In this document: positions 21,745 through 34,429 of the stretch, piece by piece
How positions within the stretch are numbered: the stretch's first letter is position 1
Layout: each line of letters opens with the position of its first letter
Notes under the pieces: generated by a model
Seen by the model: only the letters and a program-made list of their open reading frames with translations
Told to the model about the DNA's origin: nothing
Databases searched by the model: none
DNA from: Piscicola geometra
Lineage: Eukaryota; Annelida; Clitellata; Hirudinida; Piscicolidae
Direction of reading: 5' to 3'
DNA: 64,000 nucleotides
Assembly (NCBI GenBank): GCA_943735955.1
Contig: OX030958.1
Location: 740,001-804,000, forward strand
Translations under genes and position numbers: made by a program

Positions 21745-22310
21745 AGCGATCTGCTGCAAATCTTGGGGGGTTCCTACCAAGAATAGGCGGCGATCTGCTG
21801 AAAATCTTGGAGAGGGGGGTCCTTTTATTAATGGTCAAGCCACGAGTCGTGACCCTTACATTTTCCACCTTTCGACTTCGGCTTCTACATAAACTAGCTG
21901 GGAAGTCTTGGTGCGAGGACTCCCTTGAAGTGTTCTCCGTGCAGGATGTTTTGAATGCCCATTCAACTGGCATGAAGATACCAAGCCTGAAAGAAGAAAG
22001 AGGAAGAATAAGAAACAGATATGAAGAGCTCGAAAAGTGACTTGGAGATAGAACAGAATGGAGTTGTTCCACTCAACGAGAAAGTCTTCCACATCAGGGG
22101 AGATGAAAGACTTGAGTCGATGATAGCCATGTCCTACAAGTGGAAGAGGAAACCTACAGACTGCTGTGCAAGTGGGAAGAGAGCTACAGAGAACTAAACA
22201 AGGACAGTAAGTTGGACTACGACGACGAGTGCGACGAAGGCAGAAGAGAGGTCAACCAATGTCATAGAAGATGATTTTATGAGGCTGTGCTAAGGGTCGT
22301 TGTAATGTGT
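21745..22310. repeat. GGCGGCGATC-family end duplicated, followed by unknown sequence
   Basis: Two successive copies of AGCGATCTGCTGNAAATCTTGG (about 21751 and 21788) match the hAT/MITE ends at 4813 and 30992. The 450 bases that follow are GC-richer, with a charged reading (WEESYRELNKDSKLDYDDEC at about 22.17-22.23 kb) broken by stops. This may be a decayed coding fragment; I do not recognise it. Confidence 0.4.
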
Positions 22311-22947
22311 TATGAATAGTGGTGATGGGTGTATTTCAACTGGGTTGTGATGGTAGTAGTTACCGTTTATTTAAAATTATTTATTTAATTTTATATTTAA
22401 ATTTCTAAAGTTTTTAAATTGCAATACCATGGTATTTATAAATATTTCATTTCATAATTATAACTAGCTTAGTTCCTCACCGCTCTTTGGCTAAAATCAA
22501 AATGTATGTTAACCAAATGGTCTCGAAGCTCGTTCAGGTTTATGCCTTAATTAACTCGTTGTTTTATTCTATTGTGTTGGGAGACAAATAATTATTCCAC
22601 AAAATTGATGCACATCAACTAACCTTTTACCATTATTTTTAATTCATCTCCAGCTTTATTTAAAGTATTTCTTTTTTCAAAATTATGTTGTGGCCAACTT
22701 TCCCCCATTGTAACTTAGTAAGAAAAAATGCGAAAAATATACTTTAAAATGTTAAAAGAATAAAAATAAAGCAATTGAAAACAAAAATATTATGTAAAAA
22801 TGTTACTCACTAATTATGGATTGCAATTTATGATTAAAAACTCTCTTTTACTCAACTAAAAATAGTATAAAATCTGAAAAAGTTTTGAAAATAACATAAT
22901 TTTTTAAAACCAGGAATGTGAAAAAAAAGAAACGAGAAAACATAAAA

Positions 22948-24243
22948 TTAGAGCTGTGCTTTAATCTACGTTAGTTTTCGAATAACGCGTTAATCAATTA
23001 ACGCCCGTAACATTTTTAATGCATTTGAATAAAATTAACGCATTTAAAAAAAATTAAAGCATTTGAAAAAAGTAACGCATTTATAAAAAATTTACGTATT
23101 TACAAACTTTAATGAATTTAAACTTATCCAAATTGAACAGTTTTTTGCTGTTTTGGCTACATTGTCATCAAGTTAACACAAACACTTCACCAACTTACTG
23201 TCAAAAAACGAATGGGAAAAATTGAATTTCCTCAAAAAAACTTCTCATTTCTTATAGATTTGCAACAAGGTGAAAAATATTTAAAATGTTCAATTGTGTT
23301 ACTTACAATTTGCTGAACGGGGAGCCGAGTCGGTAACGACTCTTGGCTTGACCAATAATGAAAGGTCCTAGGTTCGAGTGCAACCAATGCCCTAGTTACC
23401 CAAAGGCGCAAATGAAAATATGCAGCCTAAGTGGCCTAGAAGCTCGTTCAGGTTATACGCCACTATAATAATGATCGTCATTATTTGTGACTTTACACAA
23501 GAAATATACACTTCAGAAAATGAGCCAGCTTATTTCATTCGTTTTACACACTAAGTTTATTTCCGAATTGGAGCAGAAAATGATTAAACAGAATATTCAA
23601 TGGTCGAGAATTGCCACATCACTAGACCTCCGATTCCAAAAATAAAAATAGTTCTAAAAAATGAAAGAGTTAAAGAAAAGCAAATTTAAAAAACTATACA
23701 GTCTTTACAAAACAAAAGACTACAAACATATTTAACTTTATATTCTGAAGATTACCAAGTCAATCATTAAACGTTATAGAAAAGAATCTGAGGTAGGCTT
23801 TGAGAGTTGTTTTCTTGTTTGGCGGCAACAACATGAAGGGGCATATTCGGCTCTTGCGAAACTGGCAAGAAAGTACTTGTCATCTCCTGCAAGTACAGTT
23901 CCATGTGAACGTCTATTCAGCTTGTCAGGACACCTAGTTAGCAAGAACAAAAATCTCTTTAGATTCAACTAATGTTGAAAAAATTGTTTGCTTGGGTAAC
24001 TGGCTCAAAAATGATGTGTGACAATTGCATTTTAAATAATTAATTCATTCTTTTTTTTAAAATGTGTATTACTTTTATTAAAAAACTCAGAGAGAATGTT
24101 ATTTTAAAAAAAATTAAATACTATTTTATACTAATGTCAAATATGTTAAAAACATTGAGTTAAAATACGATTAACGCACGATTAAATTGTTTAATCGAAC
24201 GATTAACGGCGATTGAAATTTTCAATCGTGGAACAGCTCTAAC
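22948..24243 (+). mobile_element. hAT relic with degenerate transposase tail and nested SINE
   Basis: Ends TTAGAGCTGT (22948) and ACAGCTCTAA (24243) are inverted. At 23790-24024 the plus strand reads the hAT C-terminal dimerisation region (YSALAKLARKYLSSPASTVP, then CERLFSLSGHLVSKNKN and KIVCLGNWLKND), broken by one stop. The rest of the transposase is gone. A SINE is inserted at 23324-23486. Confidence 0.75.
23324..23486 (+). mobile_element. tRNA-derived SINE, second copy
   Basis: Starts GAACGGGGAGCCGAGTCGGT, has the B box GGTTCGAGTGC and ends with the same GCCACTATAATAATGATCGTCATTATT tail as the 17.05 kb copy. It lies inside the hAT relic. Confidence 0.75.
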
Positions 24244-25249
24244 AAAAACATGAAAGAACTGATTTTTTTCTAAAATATAATGTAATAAAAGTTCCATTTG
24301 AGCAATTTTCTACATAGTAGAAAAAGGTTAAAAAGACAGCATTCTCAAACGGTTAAGAACATATCAATGAAATTTCTCCAAGATCAAAAATCTTTTTGAA
24401 TACATTTTATTTCTTACAAGTTTGAATTATATTAAATTTAGCTAATGAAAAATATTACTGAATATACTAAATAAGGCTGTAGACAAAATGGAACGGTGGT
24501 ATGGGAAAAGTGTTGTGTTAAAAATTGGTTTCATGAATAATAAAAAAAAGAATATTTATAAGCAAAGATCAAAAAAGACATAAGTAAAAATGAACACCTC
24601 ATTTAATGTCTAAAAAAAGAATAAATAGTAATATAAGAGACGAAATAATTTGATTTCTGAAGAGGCTACTTGAATATTTGCGTGAGTTTCAATTGTAGTT
24701 GAACTAAAATCCATTTTCAGATGAAAAAAGAAGTTGTATTATATGTAAACTATCAGCTTTAATAAAGAAAAATGAAGTTTATTTTAATGAATAGGCCGAT
24801 TTAGAGAATGAAGATTGATGAGATGAAATAAATTAATCACTTATTATTTTATTGTTAGTTTATTTATTGATACCTCACTTAATCAACTTTATTTTGATGG
24901 AAAATGCAAGAAAACAGAAGATGATTTGGAAAGAAAAAAGAGAAAGTGTAGTGGACACAGAAGATGAATTGGAGAAGTGAAAAATAAAAAGTCAGTAGTG
25001 TGGTGCAAAAGAAATAATGTTCGACCAAAGGTTTTAGAGAAGGAAGTGATGAAGGAATTCGGGTATTTTCAAACTATTCACCAAAGAACTTCGCAATTGA
25101 TTTTGTGGGCGCTAATCAGTATGAGCATTCTCAAAGGTGTTAACCAGCCCTTTAACTCCAAGAAAATACGTTAATAAAATAGAAAACTGAAATGAAAAAA
25201 TGATATGTAGATGTAGAACTATTGAATAAAGTCGAGATAAGGATCGGAT

Positions 25250-28200
25250 TCAGTCAGGAATTTCAAAGTCCTTTTGCCTCATGTAAGGAACAACAACACT
25301 GCAAAAGAATTCTTTCAGTCGCAAGACTTGCTGCCTGGTTGTCAGGTTGGTCTTGCTGAGAAGCAAGTACTCTTGCGAAACTGCGTGTCTGAAGGGCAGG
25401 GGGGAGATGCTGGCCAGTTTGAAGGGATGCAGAAAGTGCTTGTTCAGCAGCTTAGCCTTGGTGAAGTGTCTCCACGGAAGGTCCCTGTCAGCGCCCCTCC
25501 ACTCCAAACGTCCATTCAACGCCACTCTGGAGTTTTCCTGACCAGCCAAACAACGTAAAATGGTCGGAACAGCTATCTCTAAAAACACTCCACGATTCAA
25601 AAAAAGCTGACCTAGCTGATAAAACTGGCTCGAAAGACTTTTCGGCACATAATAAATGTCCGAATAGCCTCCAAAAAGTCTGTTCGAGGCGCCAGTGGAA
25701 GCTCTGAGAGTCGAGAGGCACTGCTGGAAGAAGGGCGAGTTGTGAGCCAGCAACTCGATGTCTTTGAGGACGAGCAGTGAGTGTTCCCTGTAGTCCTGCC
25801 ACCACCTCCAGTCGCTCTTGAACTCACACAGACCCAGGACACACCTTCGCATGACGTCAAAGTCGAAGATGGCGATGTCTTCGTCGGGAAGGAACCAGAG
25901 ACTCTGCAGGAGGTCGAAGTGGTGCATGTTGTGCTGGAGCAGCAGAACGTCGTCTCCCAGCACGAGGAAGCCCTCGGTGCGCAGGTGCAGCTGGATGACT
26001 CTCAAGAGGCACTGGTAGTTCAGTTCTCCTTGCACCCCGTCCCCCTTTTGCTCGTACTGCACGAACGTGAATGAGAAATCCAATAGGCCTTTGTGGAGAG
26101 TGTAGTCAAGCGCAACGGGTCCGCAGTAGATTATTGATGGGAATGTTGAGCGGTACATCATTTCCAAAAGAGGAATCACTTCGTAATGAGGGTGATTGAA
26201 AATGATCAGCAATGTGACGTCCTCTCTGGCCTGAGGAGCGTCGTGAGGTCTGCTTGGAAGCGTCAAGTCGACGCACAAGCGCTCGTGAGTCTCGTCACAA
26301 ATGCGCGTGTTAGCAGAGTTGTCTGCCGTCATCACCAGGCCATTCTGAACCAAGTTCTGAGGGTAGTACTTGAGTTCAACACACTCTCCTCTTCCTCCCA
26401 CTTTCTGTCGTAGCGAGCTCGCTTCCACATCTGAAGAATCCTCAATAAACCGATAACCGTTAATCTGCAGCTTAACGAACCATATATTTATCAATTTTCG
26501 ATCTATATGAAAAAATATGTCTGATAGAAAACTTATTATTTTTTCTTTTAGAAAAAGGTTTGTACCATGGATGTTTGTAAAGTTAACTAAGGAATGGTTT
26601 GAAATCAGTAGACTATTCAAAAAAACTTCGTATTTGCGACAATCGACCGAGGCGAAGTCTTGTAAGACGGATGGACGAAGCCTTTCTGAGAAGAAAACTT
26701 GAACACTTTTGTCTTGCAGCCCGGCGAGCCATTGAACAAAGCAGTTGAAGTGGCTCTTGCCGCCATGCGACAGGCCGTTGTAGTGGTGCACGAAGAAGAG
26801 GAGCCACAGTGCATTGTGGGCGAAGACCGAAGCCGAAAAGTCGATGTCGGAGTAGTGCTTGCTTGGACGTAAGGCTGTTTGGAAGTCTGTTGAGCACGAG
26901 ACGTGCCTCACAGGAGTCAGAAGTAACCGGCTAATGTTGGACCTGAACAAATAATTAAAATTTTGAAAGAGTACATGAAAGGAAACTGAGAAGGAAATAT
27001 AGTTGATGGAAGTGAAAAGATGAAATTTAGATGCTCAAGTTTAGCGATGAAGTTCCAGGCATACGAGTGCGGAAACCTGCACAGCTGGTAATCATGAGGA
27101 GCGACCGAAGACATTTGACAGCGTGCATCTCTTGAATCCTCCAAAATGAACTCAAAGACAGAATGACTTTCGATGAGTGTGTCAACCAAATCCAGATCGG
27201 TCTGATCCCATGGTGTGAATCTGTGCATGTATACATGCTTGGCACCAGCCTGAAGAAATATAAATAAAATAATATTAAATTTTTTATGTAAGAAATTGAC
27301 TAGCGCACCTTTATGATGTTGAGATATAATTCGATATTTTTGATTTCTTCAGATTTTGATGAAGTGCTCTTTGAATCAAGTACATTACAATTTGAAAACC
27401 TGAAAAAAAAAGTTATACTTTATTTCCAGTGAGACACCACACTAAATACAAGGTTTAGTTCGTAGCGACGTAGCGTATCTATTATTTCTTTGTTTATCAG
27501 GCGCTACTCCTTGCAAGAGCCAGAGCCGGAAAAACTGGTGCCTCTCACAATGAGTTTTCATAAAAAATGCGCTTCAAGATTTGTTTTCGTTAAGTGAGTT
27601 TTCAAGAAGATACACAGATTAATTTATATATTTTTTTGCTTTGATTAAATAAAAAATGTGTTGACCCAGCATTCAAATAGTATTTTAAAAATTATTTTTC
27701 ATTTATGCAGCACAGAGGTAATACACATAATTTGAGAAATAAGTATAATCCTAATTTTGTAGATAAAGAATATAGCCTAAATGAAATTTTTTTGCAAGAC
27801 CTAATAAATAGTGGTTTGTGTGTGAACATGCACTGTTGCTGAGAATGCACGCGACGTGGTATGAGTAAAAATTTTGTGAAAGAGAAAGTCCTTGTTGTCA
27901 GTAAATCATGAAATGACGAGGCATATTGCAGAGGACGGTGCTCGATTGAGCTTGAAGGACACCAGGGTGCATGAGAATCGAAGACCAACGGCTTAAAGCG
28001 CGAATAATCAAAACTTAACCACTGCTTTTTTAAACTTTTTTAAGCTTTACTTTTTTCATGGCCTTCTTAATATTAAGAAGTCTATGCCTCTTTTTTAAAT
28101 AGCTGTGCAAACAAATCTGCGTCTGATTACATTTCAAACGTCTGGTTTCAATATACTAAACTTAATTTAATTAATTATTCGGTCTAAAAACGAGAGGAAA

Positions 28201-28503
28201 TACTTTTAAATGTTTAAAAAAAATATATTCGTCGTGCCGCAGAAAAGAAGGCACCTGACTTCCCATTGCACCCTTCCAATCATGAATCTTATTTATCTCA
28301 CAAATGAAAACTCACAAACTAAGCTCACTATAGATCATGTCATACTTTGTCTGGTTTGTGTGCTTTGCTTTTCCGTTTCCGAGGTTTGTGAAACACACAA
28401 TCTGCCATGTCTCATAGCTGGCACACAGTCTGAGACAGTCTGCCTCATTTGAAGTGCCTGTAAGGAACCACTTTTCGTGAAGTGGATGCTTGTTGAACAC
28501 TTT
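25250..28503 (-). CDS. Putative glycosyltransferase-like protein (STELLO/DUF288 type), 5' end missing
   Basis: Four exons with agreeing phases: 28503-28346 (donor GTATGA), 27399-27309, 27249-27065 (donor GTATGC) and 26942-25250. They sum to 709 codons including the stop. The first exon follows an AACTCAG acceptor, so the protein starts further upstream. Visible segments: EKWFLTGTSNEADCLRLCAS (exon 1), NIELYLNIIKAGAKHVYMHR (exons 2-3) and the conserved-looking core LLIIFNHPHYEVIPLLEMMY, IIYCGPVALDYT, YQCLLRVIQLHLRTEGFLVL, GDDVLLL (a possible metal-binding DD) and GGYSDIYYVP. The core resembles DUF288/STELLO proteins, Golgi glycosyltransferase-like enzymes; this is recognition by pattern only. 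An AT-rich 162-base in-frame stretch (26626-26465), bounded by GTTTTT and CTGCAG, may be an unspliced or optional intron. It removes 54 residues cleanly. Confidence 0.6.
27700..27960. repeat. Dispersed non-coding repeat fragment
   Basis: GCAGCACAGAGGTAATACA and GAATGCACGCGACG recur in order at about 52.04-52.15 kb (GCAGCACAGAGATAATGCA, GAATGCACACAAC). It falls in the first mapped intron of the gene at 25.25-28.5 kb. Confidence 0.5.
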
Positions 28504-28871
28504 CTGAGTTGAATTTGAGTTCCAAATATGTTCAAATTTCTGTGGTGAAATTAAGAAATTAATGTAATAAAAACAATGTAAAGGAAAAAAAGTAAAAATA
28601 TTATATATAAATTATTATATTTTCATGAATATTTTATTTTAAATGATTATTGAAATGAACTATTAATTACAGGGTATATTTATAAATACCTTGTAATCAA
28701 TGAGTATGTTTAATAAACCTTCAATATTTCAAACTTTCATTTTCTCAAACTAAAGCATCATTGAAACCCCTATTGAAAAGAAAAAGTGTGCATGATCCTT
28801 TTAGTTATCCACCTCGAAGTGTGCTGACATGCAAAAGCAAGGCAGGCAAGGATTTAGGGAAAAAACAAATA

Positions 28872-28945
28872 TGATGCTGTGGGCCAAAAGCATGCCACTG
28901 TATATTTGTTTATAACTTAGGGGAATTTAAATTGATTTTCAAATT
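28872..28945. repeat. End fragment of the CACTGTGGGCC MITE family
   Basis: CTGTGGGCCAAAAGCATGCC followed by ACTGTATATTTGTTTATAAC matches the left end at 15899 without its first two bases. No right end is found nearby. Confidence 0.55.
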
Positions 28946-31010
28946 GTTTCAACTGTTTAACTAAGAAATTAATGGAAAACAAGATGATATAAAAATTCAT
29001 TTTGATTCCTTAAATATGTATTACTTTGTGAAACTGAAACAAGTAAAAAAATAGCGAAAATTGTCATGTTAAACAAACAACAAATTATTTGTTAAACTAA
29101 TAAAAATTAAAATTGTTACTTCTTTTAATTCTCAACTTTTTAATATATTTTTTCATAAAGTTTACAATATAAAAATTTATTTAGATTCTTTCAGTATACA
29201 GTACTATTCAGGTCTCGCACTGTCGAGGGCACATTTTATCAAAATTGGCTCGAAAGAATTCTGATTGGTCCCAATGATTCCCCCCCCCCCCCATTTTTCG
29301 CAAGTTGTACTGTGAAATTTTGTAGTAAATGTTTCTTTGTTTAAAGTGATCTTGCCAGTTCTGTGATTCGTGCTTTGAATGCTCATTGCATAGATCAAGG
29401 TGTCACAGTACTATCAGGTCTTTGTCGCTCATACCTCATATCAGAACCACCAGTCAACCAGGAAAGCATTGCTGGCCGTTTGCATTTCGAGCTATTAAAA
29501 AACTGAAATATTTTTCAACATTCAGTCCTATGTTAGATGATTATATAGATGTTTCGGTATCACCAAATTTAATCCCCTAAATACAAGTTCTATAAAGCGA
29601 TTGTTTTGGAACAGTCGTTCCTGCCACACACTTTTTGAGTATATCAAGTTTAGATGGCGTAATTACCTAATCTATTCATGTGAAGTTCTGTTGAGAAAAA
29701 ATAGATATTAATAATTTATGGGGTGTGAGCACTAGGGTGGAAGACGAGTCAAGGTTCGTAGCAAGATTGAAACAGCATATAAATAGCCCTCTCGAAAAAA
29801 ACACTGGCCAAAATCCATTTTGATTTTTCAGCTCATCTTATATGAATTTGATCCCCTGAATTCAAATATGGTAGTTTTTTCCTAGCAGTTCGAGTTTTTG
29901 AGATATAAAGTTTTTATCATTTGTAAACCACACTTCATTGTGAGAAACAAATTCGAATCTTTGGAATCCTTTTTTATTGAAACTATAAATATATTGTTAT
30001 ATACAAATGTATATAAAAATTGTCATAATAAAAACAAAATTAAAGTTGTGGAATGTCTTTCTCTTTGACATTCTAGAATAAATTTTGGAAAAGTTTTTTT
30101 TCAAACTCCAACAGTAATCTGACATCATATGTTTATCCCATTTTGGTGTTTTAGATTTCTCATCTGATCTTACATGAATTGATCCCTTGAATTCAAATAT
30201 GGCAGTAGTTTTTTTTCTAGCAGCTATGTTTTTGAGATATAACGTTTATTCATTTGTAAGCTACACTTTTTAAGAAACAAAATCGAATCTTTTGAATAAT
30301 TTTAATTGAAATTATAAAAATATTTTTATATAAAAATATTATCTTGATCACCAAAGTAACCGAGATAAGCTTTTTTAATAAACTTTTTTACAGTTATTTT
30401 GTTTTCTTTTAATGTGTATTCTCCACAAATATAGAAAAACACATTAGGATTATTTAAAAAACTTCTTCTACTTGGAATCATTTTATTTCTTATTTTAAAA
30501 TGCAAATATAATAAATTAACAAACTTTATTTTACGTTTAATAAAATAAATATAATAAATTCTATTACGCAGTGTAATTTAAAGTTTGCAAAATATAGAGT
30601 AAGAGCTGCAGACTAAAAATAAACTAATCTAAAAATAATAATCTAAAAAAGTAGAGCTGGTAGAAAAAACTGATTTCATATTTGAATTCAGCACCTAATA
30701 TCAGTTTTAAAATTCCAAAACCTTAGTTTATTTTGTGGCCTGTTTAATCTTAAAACAACAAAACGTTCTGTGCGAGTTTTAGAAATTTTAAGTCATTTAA
30801 AAGCTCATTTAAGATGAGTTTTAAAAATAAAATATGCGCATTATACATAAAACTTTGGGAAAAAAATTGACCTTAAGAAATTTGAGACCAGCACGAGCCC
30901 TGCCATTACCTGGTGAAACTAGTTCATGTTTTAGCTCTTTCCCAACATATTGGGTTTGAGCTTTGAAGAAATAAAACTTCATTATCATAGCCATAGGCGG
31001 CGATCCTGGG

Positions 31011-32041
31011 CAGTGTTGTTCCAGTTAACTGTAACTGTAACTGAAATGGTAAATTATCTGAAAAATCTGATTCAGTTAACTGTAACTGTAATTCAATGCA
31101 TAACTGTAAATGAAATAAAAAAACAAGAACAGTAACTGAATAGTAACTGTAAAAAAATAATTATTTAAAAAAGAGAAGCGCTACAAGATAAACATTCGAT
31201 TATATTAATTTAGTGTTTTACAAAGTTCATTTTTTTCTGACAATTTCAATTAAATTTTTCATATAATAAAATGTTTAAAGTGAAAAGAGGCAGAAAACAA
31301 GAGAATGCCGTATGGGCGTATTTTATTTACAAAGCTTCATGCGACAAAAGCGATTGTCAGGTTTCGGAAGAGAATGATAATGATAAAGAGAGATGAAAAA
31401 ATGCAGTCAAAGACTTTCTGGAGAAAATGCAACAAATTTAATAAATCACTTGAAATGAAAACATCCAGCCTGTTACGACAAAATGAAAAAGGAAGAGAAG
31501 GATGTCCAGAAAAGTCTTGAAACAAAATCAAAAATTGTTGAAGAAGTTGAAAAACAGTGACACTAGAGCAGGCAACCACTCAGAAGAAAAAGTGGCAAGA
31601 GGATTCCCCTGTAGTTCAGCTTGGTCAACGACTCCTGCTACAACTTGTTTGAAAGCAAATGGTCAATATTTCTGGACAGACAATGAAGCGCAATACCCAA
31701 TATAAGCTTCTTTTACGCAAGACAAGCTCCCGCTTCTCAAGCGTATGTGGAGAGGGTGTTTCGGTGTGCGGAGATCTAACTGCAGGGAAAAAATCGCTTC
31801 AGAAAAATTTGGAATTGAAGACATTTTTAAAAATGAACAGCATATATTATGAATAATATATTTATATATCTTTTAAATAATTTGACTGGTAAACATTGAT
31901 TTGGGTTTTATTAAAATAAAAATTCATATTTTTTTCCATCATGACTCATGATTCATGAGTAACTAAAAATTACTGAAACTGGAATAGTAACTGAAAAATT
32001 AAAATTTTCATAACTGAAGAATCTTAACTAGAAAATCACTG
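31011..32041 (+). mobile_element. Nested hAT element with CAGTG ends
   Basis: The left end CAGTGTTGTTCCAGTTAACT and the reverse complement of the right end (CAGTGATTTTCTAGTTAA) match. An 8-bp flank ATCCTGGG/GTCCTGGG with one mismatch shows insertion into the MITE. Length 1031 bp, internally deleted. Confidence 0.85.
31278..31855 (+). pseudogene. Truncated hAT transposase (BED finger plus C-terminal remnant)
   Basis: At about 31278-31370 the plus strand reads a BED zinc-finger half (VWAYFIYKASCDKSDCQV). At about 31725-31855 it reads the hATC segment (ASQAYVERVF, then after a frame change SVCGDLTAGKKSLQKNLELK and TFLKMN). The catalytic middle is missing. Frame changes rule out function. Confidence 0.8.
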
Positions 32042-33631
32042 GTCCTGGGGTCATAAAACAGAATATTTATATAGTACAACATTGTGTGTATGTGTAGTTA
32101 AAGTGATAGCTCTCTAAAACAAAACTATTCTTTGCTTACTTAAATAAAAAAAAGTTTAAAAAGCTTTTTAAAGTAGGGGGAGGGAAGGGTCCAGACCCCA
32201 AGACCACCCAAGATTTTCAGCAGATCGCTGCCCTTGATCATAACATCTTTTTAAGCAGTCTTGTAACTGTTTGTCAGATAAAAAATGCCACTGTATATTT
32301 GTAAATAACTTTGAAAATGTAAATTAATGTTCAAAATTGTTGAACTGTTTGACTTAAGATGCTATAAAATTTCTTTTGAACCCTTCAAATGTTCAATAAT
32401 TGAACCTTAATCTTGTGAAACTGAAACAAAGGTGAAAATATCGATAAATACCATGTAAAAAATATATAATTTAATTGAAAAATTATAAAAAACCTAAGAA
32501 AAAAAAACATTTTTTCGTGTTTTACGTTACAGTTTTTGTTATTTTTATACATTTTTTAGTTTCAGTAAGACCTACTGAGTAGGTGATGGCACTGCATCTT
32601 GTCTAAACAAAGTTATTGCTAACCCTAACCCTATTTTTCAAAAAATATAACGAAGTTTATCATTAAATTGTAACAAAAAATAAAAATGATTATTTCTTCA
32701 ACATAAAACAATATTAATAAATTTTCAAATATCTTGAAATTTTAAAAAATTCAAAAGAATTGAACACATAATTGGAAAACAAAAAAAATTATCGGATTTT
32801 AAATTAAAATTTTTAATAAAGTATACAAAAAATGATTAATTACCTTCAAAAAAACAATATATAAAGTTAAATAGCAAATTAATGAAAATAATCCTTTTTT
32901 GAAAAGCTTTTTATTCCACAATTTGTAAAACATGCTAAAAATTCAAGGTGTAAAAATGTACATTTAAAATCGATTTCAAAAAGGTAGATATAAAGGTGCA
33001 TTGTCTGTTTAAAAGTTAAAAAATCTTTTTTGATGAAATAGTAGCTGATAATTTAAAATAAGTTAGAAATAAATATTTAAAAATATTTTTTTTACAAAAA
33101 AATTAGTTGTATTTGAAAAATGTTTTCTATGCTCAAAATGTAAATATTTTGTTAATAAACATTTCAAAGATTTTTAAAATGCGATTTCGCCACCTATATT
33201 AAATAAATACTTTTATATTTCAAAATTTTATTTTATTTAACTATATTTAATTTTAAGAAATGCTTTTTTCCAAATTTATTGCATTTATAGAGTGAGTTTT
33301 TATCGGTATTAATCATCAGATAATATTAAGATTCAATTAAATAAATAAACTTAATGTTTAGCAATATGTTAAAATATTAATTACAGAACTGTCACAATCA
33401 TTGCGTCTTTGGCTAATGATCAATCTGAAACTCCTATGGTAGGATTTATCTTATAACCTTTTGAATTCATACATTAACACAGTTTCAATTCTTTTAATAT
33501 TCCTTTTTAGGCTTTTTTTAAATTTGTCAATTCTTTAAAATAAAAGTAAAAAAACATTATGATTATGATAACATTTATGATCTTAAGGCAGTTGTGTTTA
33601 CTCAATTGTTTTATTCACTATTTTAAAAGTT

Positions 33632-34120
33632 ATGTCTTTTCAACAGCTTGACAAGTATGACTTCTATTCAACAAAGTCCATTCCAGTCATCAGTTACTGC
33701 TCTCCAATTAACAAAGACGATAATTTACTCCAAGAAGTTTTCAACCTTAAAAAGTCTCATAATTGTGGTTTAAACAATAAACATTTAAGTTTTAAGAGCC
33801 ATAGAAATTTTATTTCAACAAAATCAAATTCTGAAACTTCTACTGGTAGGCCTTTTCCAGCTGTTCCGACCGAAGCAACTGCAACATTCCAAGCAATGTT
33901 TCCCAGCGCTCACAAATACTCAGAATCACTCCCCCCTCAACACTCGACTGCTGATGCAGGCACTAGCGAAAGACAACACAACGACATGCGACACGGGGAA
34001 AAGACAGGGGAGGAGTCGGCACTTTGTGACACGTGTGTCCTCCACCACGCCACGGCGAGCATTCTAACCACATGCCATCTTTCCTCCAAGTTGGTTTGTT
34101 GCATTCAATTGAGACATTAG
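33632..34120 (+). CDS. Hypothetical 162-aa ORF
   Basis: Open from ATG to stop, polar, Ser/His/Thr-rich, with no recognised domain and no signal peptide. The second half (about 33840-34080) is GC-richer than the surroundings, which fits an exon. A stop-free frame of this length can occur by chance here. Confidence 0.25.
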   Translation: MSFQQLDKYDFYSTKSIPVISYCSPINKDDNLLQEVFNLKKSHNCGLNNKHLSFKSHRNFISTKSNSETSTGRPFPAVPTEATATFQAMFPSAHKYSESLPPQHSTADAGTSERQHNDMRHGEKTGEESALCDTCVLHHATASILTTCHLSSKLVCCIQLRH

Positions 34121-34429
34121 TGTCTTCGTGTGGCCTAGCGATGACCAAATATGGAAGTTGGATGAAGGCATTTGCACTAGACACGTGCCATGTGTTGGTA
34201 CCATCCGTCAACTAACAATGCATCAATGCTTGTCATTATTTTCTAAAGAATTTTTAATTTTTTTATAAGAACATATGGTACCTAATGATGTATTTGTATT
34301 GATTATAAGCACCATCCTTGCCGAAAAATCATTAATGCCTTTTAATCTATTAAGAAAAATAATTTGTAAAAAAAAGAAGAAAAAACTGATAAAGGGCAAA
34401 TGAACACATTAAAGTGTCAACGGCCAACC

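Larger units (their letters stand above)
30992..32236. mobile_element. GGCGGCGATC-family MITE (about 206 bp) split by a nested hAT
   Basis: Ends are CATAGGCGGCGATC (30992) and GATCGCTGCCCTTG (32236), inverted and matching the hAT ends at 4813-7551, so it is probably a non-autonomous relative. Flanks ATCATAGC and ATCATAAC agree at 7 of 8 bases. The 41.5-41.7 kb copy shares sequence beyond its right end, so this flank match should be treated with caution. Confidence 0.65.
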
